From: Actinomycetota bacterium
GTDB lineage: Bacteria > Actinomycetota > Acidimicrobiia > Acidimicrobiales > Acidimicrobilacustridaceae
Reading direction: 5' to 3'
Assembly (NCBI GenBank): GCA_016185305.1
Contig: JACPNV010000031.1
Coordinates: 46,043 to 110,042 of the forward strand
Length of the DNA stretch: 64,000 nucleotides
This document shows positions 24,162-33,200 of the stretch, piece after piece. Both the position numbers and the translations under genes were made by a program. Position 1 is the first letter of the stretch; each line of letters starts with the position of its first letter. The notes under the pieces were generated by a model. It made no database searches. It was not told the DNA's origin and saw only the letters and a list, made by a program, of their open reading frames with translations.

Positions 24162-25280
24162 GTGGTCGGCTCGCTCGAACCGGTCGATCTTGCTCTGATC
24201 GACCATCACTGCCACAGCGTCCGCCACGAACAGGCCGACGCGAACACGTTCGCACAGGTGATGCTCGAGTCCGCGGCACCGCTCCCCGCCGGTGTCTCCG
24301 GTTTCGACACCGCCCTAGGCGCCGCGCTGCTTCGATGGTGCGCGCCGGTCCTCGAGCTCGATGCCGGCTGCTCGGGCGCCGACTACGTCGCGCGGCGCGC
24401 CGAGCTCGCGGTCGACGAGGTGAACGCCCGGTTCCTCGCGGGGGCGCGGCCGGATGGGCTCGTCGTCGACACGGGCCATGCGCCGGAGACGCTTGTTGGC
24501 GTGGAGGCGCTGTCCGCTCTTGCCGATGCGCCCGTGCACCGAGTCATCCGCCTCGAAACGGTCGCCGAGGCTGTGGCGCGGAGCACGGTCACCCATGACC
24601 GGTTCGCGGCGGCGTTCGCCGACGCCTTGGCCGACCGGCTCCCCACCGCGGTCGCGACGAAATCGATCCTCGCCTACCGCCATGGATTCGACGTCGATCC
24701 CCGCCGGCCCAGCCCCGCGTCGGTGCGCAACGCGACCTCGGACTGGTTCAGCCGCGGCCGCTACTCGCGACTCGAGCACCCGGTGGTGTTGCGGCACCTG
24801 CTCTGGACGGCGCTGGAGGCCGGCCTTCCCGTCCAGCTCCACACTGGCTTCGGCGACACCGATCTCGACCTCGCCCGGTCCGACCCGTCGCTCCTGTCGC
24901 CGCTGTTGCGAGCCACCGCCGATCTCGGCACGCCGCTCGTCCTGCTGCACACCTACCCGTTCCAGCGAGCCGCCGGATACTTGGCTCGGGTGTGGCCGCA
25001 CGTTCACGTCGATGTCGGCCTGGCCATCCCGCACGTGGCCAGCCGCGCCGCAACCGTGCTCGCGGAACTGCTGGAGCTGGCGCCGTTCGGCAAGGTGCTC
25101 TACTCCTCCGACGGCTTCTCGCTTGCAGAGCTCCACTACCTCGGAGCACTGCTGTTCCGCGCCGCCGTCGGCGAGGTCCTCCCGTCGCTGACCGACCCCG
25201 CTGACGCTGATCGCGTGGCACGGCTCGTCGGCCGCGACAACGCGCGCCGCCTCTACCGCCTGCCGCCAACCTCAACCTGA
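24162..25280 (+). CDS. FluG-type amidohydrolase
   Basis: A 372-residue TIM-barrel amidohydrolase. It begins with LIDHHCHSVRHEQ (the metal-binding HxH). Later it has VQLHTGFGDTDLDL, LVLLHTYPFQRAAGYLARVW, HVDVGLAIPHV and VLYSSDGFSLAELHYLG, the motif order of the N-terminal domain of eukaryotic FluG. It starts with GTG one base after the GS-like stop. It may hydrolyse the amide product, or a related compound, of its GS partner, so the pair could form a synthesis/breakdown module; this is inference from the fused eukaryotic proteins. Confidence 0.88.
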   Translation: MVGSLEPVDLALIDHHCHSVRHEQADANTFAQVMLESAAPLPAGVSGFDTALGAALLRWCAPVLELDAGCSGADYVARRAELAVDEVNARFLAGARPDGLVVDTGHAPETLVGVEALSALADAPVHRVIRLETVAEAVARSTVTHDRFAAAFADALADRLPTAVATKSILAYRHGFDVDPRRPSPASVRNATSDWFSRGRYSRLEHPVVLRHLLWTALEAGLPVQLHTGFGDTDLDLARSDPSLLSPLLRATADLGTPLVLLHTYPFQRAAGYLARVWPHVHVDVGLAIPHVASRAATVLAELLELAPFGKVLYSSDGFSLAELHYLGALLFRAAVGEVLPSLTDPADADRVARLVGRDNARRLYRLPPTST

Positions 25281-25307
25281 CACGGTCCCAAACTGCAGAT
25301 CCAGGAC

Positions 25308-26501
25308 TCAAACCGAGAACCAGGACCGGTAGATCCTGTCGTACTGGCCGTCGTCGGCGATGACCAGCAGCGCCCGGTCGATCGAGTTGCGCAGATCGCT
25401 GGCTTCCCGACCCACGGCGATGGCGTCGTAGCTGCGGGTGAACTGCGGACCGGCCAAGGCCAGGTTGCCTCCGGACTCGTAGACGGCGTTCGCGAGGACC
25501 GGCGCGCCGAACACGGCAGCATCCGCCGCGCCGCTGCGCACCTCGCCGATCATCTCGTCGGTGGTGGCCACCGGCGTGACGGGGATGCCGCGCTCGCTGA
25601 GATACATCGACGCGGAGGAATCCCTGACCGTCACCGTGCGGTAATCGCGAAGGTCGTCGGGGCTCTCGATCCTGGTGTTGAGGCGGTGCAGGGTGAGGTT
25701 CGCGGTGAACGCCGCCGTGACGACGGCGACGATGAGCACGCCGAACACCATCCACAGGACCGAGAAGATCCGGCCCAGGCCGGTGCGCGGCACGCGGTCG
25801 CCGTAGCCGACCGTCAGCATCGTCACCGACGCCCACCAGCTCCCCTCGGCGAAGCCCCTCTTCGCGTTGTGGGCGAAGTCGGGGTTCTTGTTCCGTTCGA
25901 GCAACCAGATGAGCACCGCGGCGATCGCCACGGCGATGGCCATGGTGACGAGCAGGATGATGACCGTCGGGTCGGTCATCGCCTTCCACAGCCCGCTCAG
26001 CGTGCTCGCCTGGTCGGACCGCACCATGATCTGGAGGCCCGAGTTGAGCGTCGGCTCGGTGAAATCGAGCGTCTCGGCCCGCGCCGCCGTGACCGTGATG
26101 TCGCCGATCGCGAGGTCGGCCTGCCCGGCGCGGACGGCGTCGAGCTGCTCTTGCACGCTCGCCTTCTCCACGTACTCGGTCCGGTAGTTGTTGCGCTTGG
26201 CGATCTCCTCCCAGAGCTCGACACTGAAGCCGCCGTAGGTGTCGACGCGCTTCACTACGAAGGGGTCTTCGACCGAGATGGCGACGCGTACGGTCCGCTC
26301 AGGCCGCGGTGGCCGGGTTGCTGTCGTCGTGGTCGTCGCTTGCGCACCAACCGACACGGGATCGACCGGCAGCAGCGAACCGGTCAGCACCAGCGGAACG
26401 AGAACGACGAGCCCACCGAACCATCGAAACCGGCGCGACCGAGACGTTCTGTCGGCCCGCGCACGCACCATGGCGCCGAGCGTAGCCATGGCCCTTCGCA
26501 T
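25308..26501 (-). CDS. GluR0-like ligand-gated potassium channel (bacterial iGluR)
   Basis: About 397 residues. After an N-terminal hydrophobic signal/anchor comes ligand-binding half S1 (VRVAISVEDPFVVK, ADLAIGDITVTAARAETLDF), where the Arg of TAAR would hold an amino-acid carboxylate. The pore module has a first membrane helix (VIILLVTMAIAVAIAAVLIW), a P-loop SWWASVTMLTVGYGDRVP with the potassium filter TVGYGD, and a second helix (FSVLWMVFGVLIVAVVTAAF). The second binding half S2 follows. This is the architecture of prokaryotic ionotropic glutamate receptors. Several ATGs (26471, 26489, 26501) could be the start. It converges on the FluG-like operon. Confidence 0.9.
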   Translation of the reverse strand: MRRAMATLGAMVRARADRTSRSRRFRWFGGLVVLVPLVLTGSLLPVDPVSVGAQATTTTTATRPPRPERTVRVAISVEDPFVVKRVDTYGGFSVELWEEIAKRNNYRTEYVEKASVQEQLDAVRAGQADLAIGDITVTAARAETLDFTEPTLNSGLQIMVRSDQASTLSGLWKAMTDPTVIILLVTMAIAVAIAAVLIWLLERNKNPDFAHNAKRGFAEGSWWASVTMLTVGYGDRVPRTGLGRIFSVLWMVFGVLIVAVVTAAFTANLTLHRLNTRIESPDDLRDYRTVTVRDSSASMYLSERGIPVTPVATTDEMIGEVRSGAADAAVFGAPVLANAVYESGGNLALAGPQFTRSYDAIAVGREASDLRNSIDRALLVIADDGQYDRIYRSWFSV

Positions 26502-26570
26502 GATCGGGGCACGCGAGCTCTCGGGGTGCGCGTGACAAGCCACCCTGTATCGGTCGTGCGCGCCGCGGGG

Positions 26571-27566
26571 TCAACCCGTGAAGCGGGGAGTCACCACGAC
26601 GGGCCTCACGGTGGAGGTCGTCGACGTCGACGTCGACGTCGACGACCTCGTCGTCGTCGCCTGGCAGGTGCCCGCCGCCGTGTCGAAGGTGATCGATACC
26701 GAGCCGTCGCCGGTGGTGACACCGGTCTGGAACGTCACCCCGGTCGGACCGAGCCCCGAGCCGCCACCCCCGCCGCCCGTGCTGTTGTTCGAGTCGGTCT
26801 CGCCGACGCCACCACCACCGCCATAGAAACCGCCGCCACCGCCGCCACCACCATCGTTGATGTCGCCGTTGCCCCCGGCACCTCCTGATCCGAGCGTGCC
26901 GGCCGCGCCCGCCGAGCCCACGCTCGGTGGGGTCGCACCGCCGGCGCCGCCCGCGGACTGCGTGCCGCCGCCACCTCCCGCACCGGCGATGATGCCGGTG
27001 CCGTCGGCGCCATCGGTACCGGTGAGACCGCCGCCGTCACCGCCGGCGCCGGCGCCGAGCACGAGGTCTCCACCGCCGCCACCGCCGCCACCGCCGACGA
27101 CCACGCGATCCTCCAAGTCGCTACCTCCGCGGCGAACGTCGGAGGCTCCGCCGCCACCACCGCCGCCGGCGAACCCGCCTCCAGTCGGGAAGCCACCGAT
27201 GGCACCACCGTTGAACCCGCCCGCACCCGCCGCGGTGTCGGTGCCATCGCCGCCCGCGCCGCCGACCATGACCCTGAGCACCTCACCCGGCGTCACGCTG
27301 ATCGTTGCGGTCGCCGTGCCGCCGAGCCCGCCCGCGGTCGAGGTCGTGCCGTCTCCGGGGCTACCGGTGCCGCCCGCCGCGCCACTCGCCACGACGCTCA
27401 ACGAGCAGACGCTGGCCGGCACGGTGAACGACTGGGTGGCACCCGTGAAGGCGAAGACCTGGGTGCTCGGTGCGGCCGAAGCCGTCTCGGGCAGGGTGGC
27501 GACGAGCGCTCCGGCCCCGAACACGACAGCGGCGGACGCTCCGACGATTCGGCGACTCACGGGCAT
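26571..27566 (-). CDS. secreted glycine-rich protein
   Basis: A 331-residue protein with a clear signal peptide (residues 1 to about 31, ending ETASA before APSTQ). A beta-rich N-terminal segment (TQVFAFTGATQSFTVPASVC) is followed by about 200 residues dominated by Gly runs with Asp/Thr/Ala, resembling the glycine-rich PE-PGRS-like or phage-tail-collar-like proteins of other bacteria. A Thr/Ser-rich stretch and PVVVTPRFTG close the chain. Two cysteines (near 58 and 299) may pair. It is probably extracellular or wall-associated with a structural or adhesive role. The low-complexity DNA is prone to slippage and assembly error. Confidence 0.8.
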   Translation of the reverse strand: MPVSRRIVGASAAVVFGAGALVATLPETASAAPSTQVFAFTGATQSFTVPASVCSLSVVASGAAGGTGSPGDGTTSTAGGLGGTATATISVTPGEVLRVMVGGAGGDGTDTAAGAGGFNGGAIGGFPTGGGFAGGGGGGGASDVRRGGSDLEDRVVVGGGGGGGGGDLVLGAGAGGDGGGLTGTDGADGTGIIAGAGGGGGTQSAGGAGGATPPSVGSAGAAGTLGSGGAGGNGDINDGGGGGGGGFYGGGGGVGETDSNNSTGGGGGGSGLGPTGVTFQTGVTTGDGSVSITFDTAAGTCQATTTRSSTSTSTSTTSTVRPVVVTPRFTG

Positions 27567-27743
27567 GGCTTCTCCTTGCGGTCGATCCAGAGATCTCGAC
27601 GACGAGGGTGCTGAACGAACGGCACGGCTGTCGCGGAAACAAGCGCAACGACCGTAGCAGGGATGGATGGCAACGCGCGGGATGGACCCGCGGCCCGGAC
27701 GGACCCGACCGTGCCAATGTCACCGCACGACTCAGGCGGTGCT

Positions 27744-27764
27744 GGTGTGCCACCCCGGCACACC
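27744..27764. terminator. hairpin after GNAT gene
   Basis: Perfect 8-base arms GGTGTGCC (27744-27751) and GGCACACC (27757-27764) enclose a 5-base loop, 100 bases downstream of the leftward GNAT gene and 178 bases upstream of the glycine-rich protein start. It fits an intrinsic-type terminator without a T-run. The rest of 27567-27863 shows no gene. Confidence 0.5.
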
Positions 27765-27863
27765 GGTGTCGCCAGATCGCCGGCCATCTCTCTCAGCGTC
27801 AGCCAGACAACCCGATGTCGAACTCGATCTGCCGTGCTCCCGGCCACCGGGCGGTGGGCCAAA

Positions 27864-28457
27864 TCAAGCCATGGGTTCGCGGTCGGCTGTCACCTTGGAC
27901 CCCGCCCAGGTTGATCGGGTCATGCGGTACACGCGATGTGACCCGATCTCGGACGGGGCAACGATAGGCGCGTCGATGTTCCCGATGTACGTGAACCCAA
28001 GCTTCTGCGCCACCCGCGCGCTCGCAGTATTGGCCTGGTCACACGAGATCTCCACGTGGGTGATCTCGGGAAGCGTGAACGCCGCGGTGGTGAGCACCGC
28101 CGACACCCGCGGCGCGAGACAGCGGCCGACGTGGCTGTGGTCGATCCAGTAGCCGATCTCCAAACCATCCGGCCCGATGCGCCTGTGCAGCCCAGTGCTG
28201 CCCACCACCACACCGTCAAGAAGTACGCCCAACACGACGTCACCCCCGGCCCGCCAGTCCTTCTCCCACTGCTCGATCAACGCGACGCGCTGCTCCACGG
28301 TTTGGGGCTCGAACGCGATCCACGGCATCCACGGTCGGAGGTGCTCGATGTTGGCGTTGATCGCTTCGTGCAACGCCGGCGCATCATCGACCGTCCACCG
28401 GCGCACGAACAGATCGTCGTCCTCGAACCATTCAGGCAGCAGATCAGGTGCGGACAT
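27864..28457 (-). CDS. GNAT N-acetyltransferase (RimJ/RimL-like)
   Basis: A 197-residue acetyltransferase. The N-terminal FVRRWTVDDAPALHEAINAN and WMPWI are typical of the RimJ/RimL-like GNAT subgroup. The acetyl-CoA site is represented by LEIGYWIDHSHVGRCLAPRV, and the C-terminal ISCDQANTASARVAQKLGF is the standard NxxSxxxxxKLGF helix. The pyrophosphate loop is VGRCLA rather than the usual Q/RxxGxG/A, so cofactor contacts may differ slightly. The ATG at 28457 is used because the frame upstream lacks family similarity. The substrate is unknown. Confidence 0.9.
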   Translation of the reverse strand: MSAPDLLPEWFEDDDLFVRRWTVDDAPALHEAINANIEHLRPWMPWIAFEPQTVEQRVALIEQWEKDWRAGGDVVLGVLLDGVVVGSTGLHRRIGPDGLEIGYWIDHSHVGRCLAPRVSAVLTTAAFTLPEITHVEISCDQANTASARVAQKLGFTYIGNIDAPIVAPSEIGSHRVYRMTRSTWAGSKVTADREPMA

Positions 28458-28567
28458 CACGCCATCTGTCGGCCAGAACAGCGCAGACCTTCGGTTTTGC
28501 CAGCATCGACGTAGTGGGCGTTGCCGACCCAGGCGGCGCAATCGTTTCAGACTGCGTGGCGCCTCGG

Positions 28568-28720
28568 CTACCCGTTGGGCTCTGGGTCGTGGTCGAGTCG
28601 CGAGTACATCCGGATCGACGGGGTGTTCCACGGTTGGATCAGCAGTCCGAGCCGGGACAGATTCAACTCGTCGAACGCGAAGCGGACGACCGCGCTCACA
28701 GCTTGATGCGCAGCACCGTC
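28568..28720 (-). pseudogene. GNAT acetyltransferase C-terminal relic
   Basis: A leftward frame preserves AVSAVVRFAFDELNLSRLGL and IQPWNTPSIRMYSRL, the C-terminal helix and strand of a GNAT acetyltransferase (compare NxxSxxMYxxLGF). Nothing of the N-terminal acetyl-CoA-binding half is present upstream, and the tail after YSRL is not conserved. It is probably the remains of a second acetyltransferase, or the end of one cut by rearrangement between the intact GNAT gene and folD. Confidence 0.55.
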
Positions 28721-28778
28721 ACGGCGTGCGGTGCCTGCATGGACGTTGCACACAGAACGCGTCCAGCGCGTGGGGGTG

Positions 28779-29624
28779 TCACGACCGGTGCCGTCCTGCC
28801 GCTTCGACGGTCTGGCTGAGCAGCACGGCGATGGTCATGGGACCGATGCCACCAGGTACGGGAGTGAGGAGACTGGCGGTTTCTGCCGCTTCGGCGAAAT
28901 GCACATCGCCGATGTTGCCCGGGTTGTAACCGGCGTCGACGACGACGGCTCCTGGTTTCAACCAGTCTCCACGCACGAACTCGGGTGTGCCGACAGCGGC
29001 GACCACGAGGTCTGCTTCGCGGAGCACCGACGGAAGGTCGACAGTCCGAGAGTGGCAGTAGGTCACGGTGGCATGCTGCGCGAGCAGCAACATGCCGACC
29101 GGCTTGCCGAGGATCGGACTCCTCCCGATGACGACAGCATGCGTGCCGGCCAGCTCGACGTCGTAGGCGTCGAGGAGCCGCATGATCCCGCCCGGCGTGC
29201 ATGACACGAACCCTGGCTCACCGAACGCCATCGCTGCGAAGGAGTACATCGTGACACCATCGACGTCTTTGCTCGGTGCGATCGCCTCGAACACCGCCCG
29301 TTCGTCCACTTGAGGCGGCACCGGGTGTTGCACGAGGATGCCATCCACTCCCGAATCGCCTGACAGCGTGGTGATGCACTCGACAGCTTCGCCCGTGGTG
29401 GTCGTGGCGGGCAGCCGAACGCTTCGGGACTCGATGCCGGCCTGGCGGCAACGGTTCTGCTTCATTCGAACATACGTCTCGGACGCCGGGTCGTCGCCGA
29501 TCAGCACGGTCGCCAAGCACGGACACCTGCCCGTCTCTCGCTCGAACACCGCGGCCCGGTTGGCGGCATCGTCGACAGTCTGCTTCGCCAACTCATTCCC
29601 GGACATCAGACGAGCATGAGCCAT
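28779..29624 (-). CDS. folD: methylenetetrahydrofolate dehydrogenase/cyclohydrolase FolD
   Basis: A 281-residue bifunctional enzyme of one-carbon metabolism that interconverts 5,10-methylene-, methenyl- and 10-formyl-tetrahydrofolate with NADP. The catalytic segment SETYVRMKQNRCRQAG holds the essential Tyr and Lys. DGILVQHPVPPQVDE, KDVDGVT, VVIGRSPILGKPVGMLL (dinucleotide site) and PVPGGIGPMTIAVLL are all at their expected places. The length is normal. The sequence is more divergent than typical housekeeping FolD (for example Gln-Asn after the catalytic Lys), so it may serve a specialised role or be a second copy. Transposase debris lies directly upstream. Confidence 0.92.
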   Translation of the reverse strand: MAHARLMSGNELAKQTVDDAANRAAVFERETGRCPCLATVLIGDDPASETYVRMKQNRCRQAGIESRSVRLPATTTTGEAVECITTLSGDSGVDGILVQHPVPPQVDERAVFEAIAPSKDVDGVTMYSFAAMAFGEPGFVSCTPGGIMRLLDAYDVELAGTHAVVIGRSPILGKPVGMLLLAQHATVTYCHSRTVDLPSVLREADLVVAAVGTPEFVRGDWLKPGAVVVDAGYNPGNIGDVHFAEAAETASLLTPVPGGIGPMTIAVLLSQTVEAAGRHRS

Positions 29625-29714
29625 GCGCTTCCTCCTGGGTCTTGACAGCAGATGCTCAGACGCACAGCACTCTCGACAATGACGTCGGGTCGCTCCCCGG
29701 TGGTGGGTCCACCT

Positions 29715-30230
29715 CAGCGTCAGCCACGACCGTGAACAAGCGGGGGCGAGGTCGACGCGGACGTGGTCGTCGGCGATGGTGATGTGGCCGGTGTTGTCAA
29801 TGAAGTGGCGCCAGATCCGGTCGGGTGTGGCGAGTTGGTAGCGGGGGAGCTTGCGGGCGAGGAGTCGGTAGCAGTTCGCGGCGAGGACGGTGAGGGTGGT
29901 GTCGAGGTCGACGTTGAGGGGCAGTCCGGAGGATAGGGCGTTGAGGTGGAACCCGGAGAGATGTCGGCGTCGAGTTCGTTCTCGATGATCATGCGTTCGG
30001 CGTAGCGGCCGAAGAGGTCTTTGGCGGCGGTGGTGCGGTCGTTGGTATCAGCAGGGTGGGTTGGTCGTGGCCGATGTTGCGCACGGCGATCTGGCGGAGG
30101 GATGCCTGGATGCCTTTGAGGTGCAGGAACTCTGGGGTCGCCGGTAGCGCCCGGCGCGTTTGAGGTTGTGGGTGGTCCAGGCTGAGGCGGGCAGCGCGGT
30201 GAACTTCCAGTTTTGGTTTCGACCGGCGGC
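29715..30230 (-). pseudogene. DDE transposase relic (IS4/IS1380-like)
   Basis: Read leftwards, several frames carry pieces of one transposase: NWKFTALPASAWTTHNLKRA (about 30220), FLHLKGIQASLRQIAVRN (about 30130), KDLFGRYAERMIIENELDAD (about 30030), then after another shift HLNALSSGLPLNVDLDTTL, TVLAANCYRLLARKLPRYQL and IWRHFIDNTGHITIADDHVR (29960-29740). At least three frame changes and the absence of the N-terminus make it non-functional. It lies between nrdJ and folD, and no terminal repeats were recognised. Confidence 0.6.
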
Positions 30231-30260
30231 GAGCTAACCGAATGGCAGGTGCCGGGGCTG

Positions 30261-33200
30261 TTAGCTGCAGCCGCTGGTGTTGCCGCAGCTCGGGCAGGCG
30301 TGGCAGCTACCGGCTCGCTGCATCTGGACGCCGCACTGCATGCACATCGGGGCATCGATCGCCCGCGTGGGCGCCGTCGACGTCTTGGCCGGTGCCGCCC
30401 GCTCGAGGCGAGCGGCGAGCTCGGCCGCGGACTCGATGGATGGTGGGTCGGGGGGAAGGTCGTGGCCCTGGACCGTCTCGACCACCGACTCCTCCACGCC
30501 CGGCAGCGTCGGCTGCATGCGCTCGGCGATGGTGAAGATGTTGAGCTCGGCCCGCTCGTTCTGCGAAAGGTACATCACCGCCAGCTTGCGGAACAGGTAG
30601 TCCATCAGGCTCTGCGCCATGCGGATGTCGGGATCGTCGGTCATGCCCGCGGGCTCGAACCGCATGCCGGAGAACGCTTCGATGTAGCTGCGCAGGGGCA
30701 CGCCGTACTGCAGCCCGTGGCTGATGGCGATGGCGAAGGCGTCCATGATGCCGGCGAGGGTCGAGCCCTGCTTCGACACCCGCACGAACAGCTCGCCGGG
30801 CCGGCCGTCGTCGTACTCGCCGACGGTCACGAAGCCCTTGCAGTCGGCTACCCGGAACTCGAAGGTGCGCGACCGTCGTGTGCGGGGCAGCTTCTCGCGG
30901 ACCGGAACTTCGACGATCTTCTCGACGATGCGCTCGGTGATCTCGGTGGTCTGCGCCGAGAACGCCTGCACCTCAGCGCCGGCCTTGTCTTCCTTCTTCG
31001 CCATCGCCAACGGCTGGGCCACCTTGCAGTTGTCGCGGTAGATGGCGACCGCCTTGAGTCCGAGCTCCCACGCCTCGACGTGCAGTGCCTCTACATCATC
31101 TACCGTGGCCTCTTCAGGCATATTGACGGTCTTCGAGATCGCGCCGCTGATGAACGGCTGCACTGCACCCATCATCGTCACGTGGCCGAGGTAGTGGATG
31201 GCGTTGTCGCCCATCGAGCAGGAGAACACCGGTACGTGCTCGGGGACGAGATGCGGCGCGCCGAGGATGGTCTTGTGCTCGTCGACGTACGCGATGATCT
31301 CGTCGGATTGCTCGGGCGTGTAACCGAGACGCTTCAACGCTCGCGGGATCGTCTGGTTGACGATCGTCATCGTCCCCCCGCCCACGAGCTTCTTCATCTT
31401 GCACAGACCGAGGTCAGGCTCGATGCCCGTCGTGTCGCAGTCCATGAGCAACCCGATCGTGTTGTGGCTGATGAAGCCGTTCGCCACGTACGTGACGTTC
31501 TCGGGCACGGAGAGATCGAACGTGAGCTCTTCATCACCGAGCTCTGCCGACACGACTCGGTCGTAGAAGAAGCCAAGCAGATGCTGTAGCTCCGCGTCTG
31601 CGGTGCGGACCACCAGGTCAGCAGCGAGCCGGCGCGTGATCGAACCGTCGCGACGAAACTCCATGAGCGCCGCCCTCCGATCGGGGCCGTTCGCCGGCAC
31701 GACCCGCTCGAGCAGGTCGCGACTGACGGGGATGTGGTCATCGCGCGCAGGCTGCTGGGTCTCACCTACGTCGATGCGCCGATGCTTCCGCTCCGATAGG
31801 AACCCGATGCCGTCGAGCCAGCGCTCGTTCATCGAGCGATTGAGCAGGCGAAGAACTGCCAACTTCGATCCCCCTCCGCTGACTTCGAACTTCCTCGTCG
31901 TCGGGTAGCCGATGGCGAGCAGGAGCGATTGGACCTCGTAGGAGAAACCGAGGCTGGAGGTCGTCCAACTCGGGTAGCCCACCGTGACGTTGCCATCGGC
32001 CTCGAACAAGCCGCGGACGAACGCGGTGTAGACATCGCGGTCGTTGCTGTACAGCACGGCGTTCGGAACGTGGGGGACGTAGCCTTCGCCTCGGTGGTCG
32101 GCGTGGGGCTTGCGCTTGGCGAGCCCGCAGGCCTCCCACCATTCCGCCAGCCGTACGGAGTTGAGCTCGACGCTCACATAGCCGTCTTGTGGGACGACGA
32201 GCGCCTGAATCCCGAAGAGACCCTTGGCCAAACGCTCCAAGTGCTCGACCACGTCGATGTCTTCTGCGCTCACGCACAGCCGCAGACCTCGAGCGTGCAA
32301 CGAGCCATCGCCCATGAAGTAGCCAACGAGCTCGGCGAGCTCGGCGGTCATGCGGCGAGGAACCTCGACGTGGTGCTCGCCGGACCAGGCCATCTTTTCG
32401 GACATCGGCGGGAGCACGACCTCTTGCGGCTCGCCGACGAGTTGGTTCAGTGCCAGCGGCACGAGGTCACCCTCGACAAGGTCCGCGAACCGGCGCCATT
32501 GCCAGTCGCCGTTCTCGTCCACGACCTTGATGCGATGCTTCGTCGTGCCAGCGATGTGATAGCCGCGCTTGGTCACCACGTTGACGACGGGTTCGGCGCC
32601 GTTCACATAGAAGTTCGTTGCGCGCTTGGCGCCATGGTCAGTGGCGACGTCGAGATCGAGCGTCTGCCACTGCTCGCCGTCAGGGTCGCCGAGGCTGCCG
32701 AGCCGAACGAGTCCCCGTTCCGTCGCGATCAACGAGCCGCCGACCAAGCAACCGGTCGGGGCGAGCACGCTGGCCTGGGAGTTGCGCACGCCGTAGACGC
32801 TCGCCGTCTCGCACGCTTCGTCCCACGACTGCTGGGCGGCAGCGAGCAGGTCGAACGGGACCAGGTCTTCGTCGATGTTCGCCGCCTCTTGCCGGTGCAT
32901 GCCGAGCACCCGGAGCATGTGCTCTTCGTTGTCGGTGTAGCCCGAGAAGGGACCCATGCGTGCCGCCGTTCGCGCCGAGGTCGCATACGCGTGCCCGGTC
33001 ATGAGCGCGGTGATCGCGCCGGCCCACGCCCGGCCCTCGTCGGAGTCGTAGGGCAAGCCGAGCGCCATCAACATGGCGCCGAGGTTGGCGTAGCCGAGCC
33101 CGAGTTGGCGAAAGCGGCGGGACGTGTCGCCGATCGGCTTGGTCGGGTAGTCGGCGTTGCCGACGATGATCTCCTGGCCGGTGAACACGACCTCGACCGC

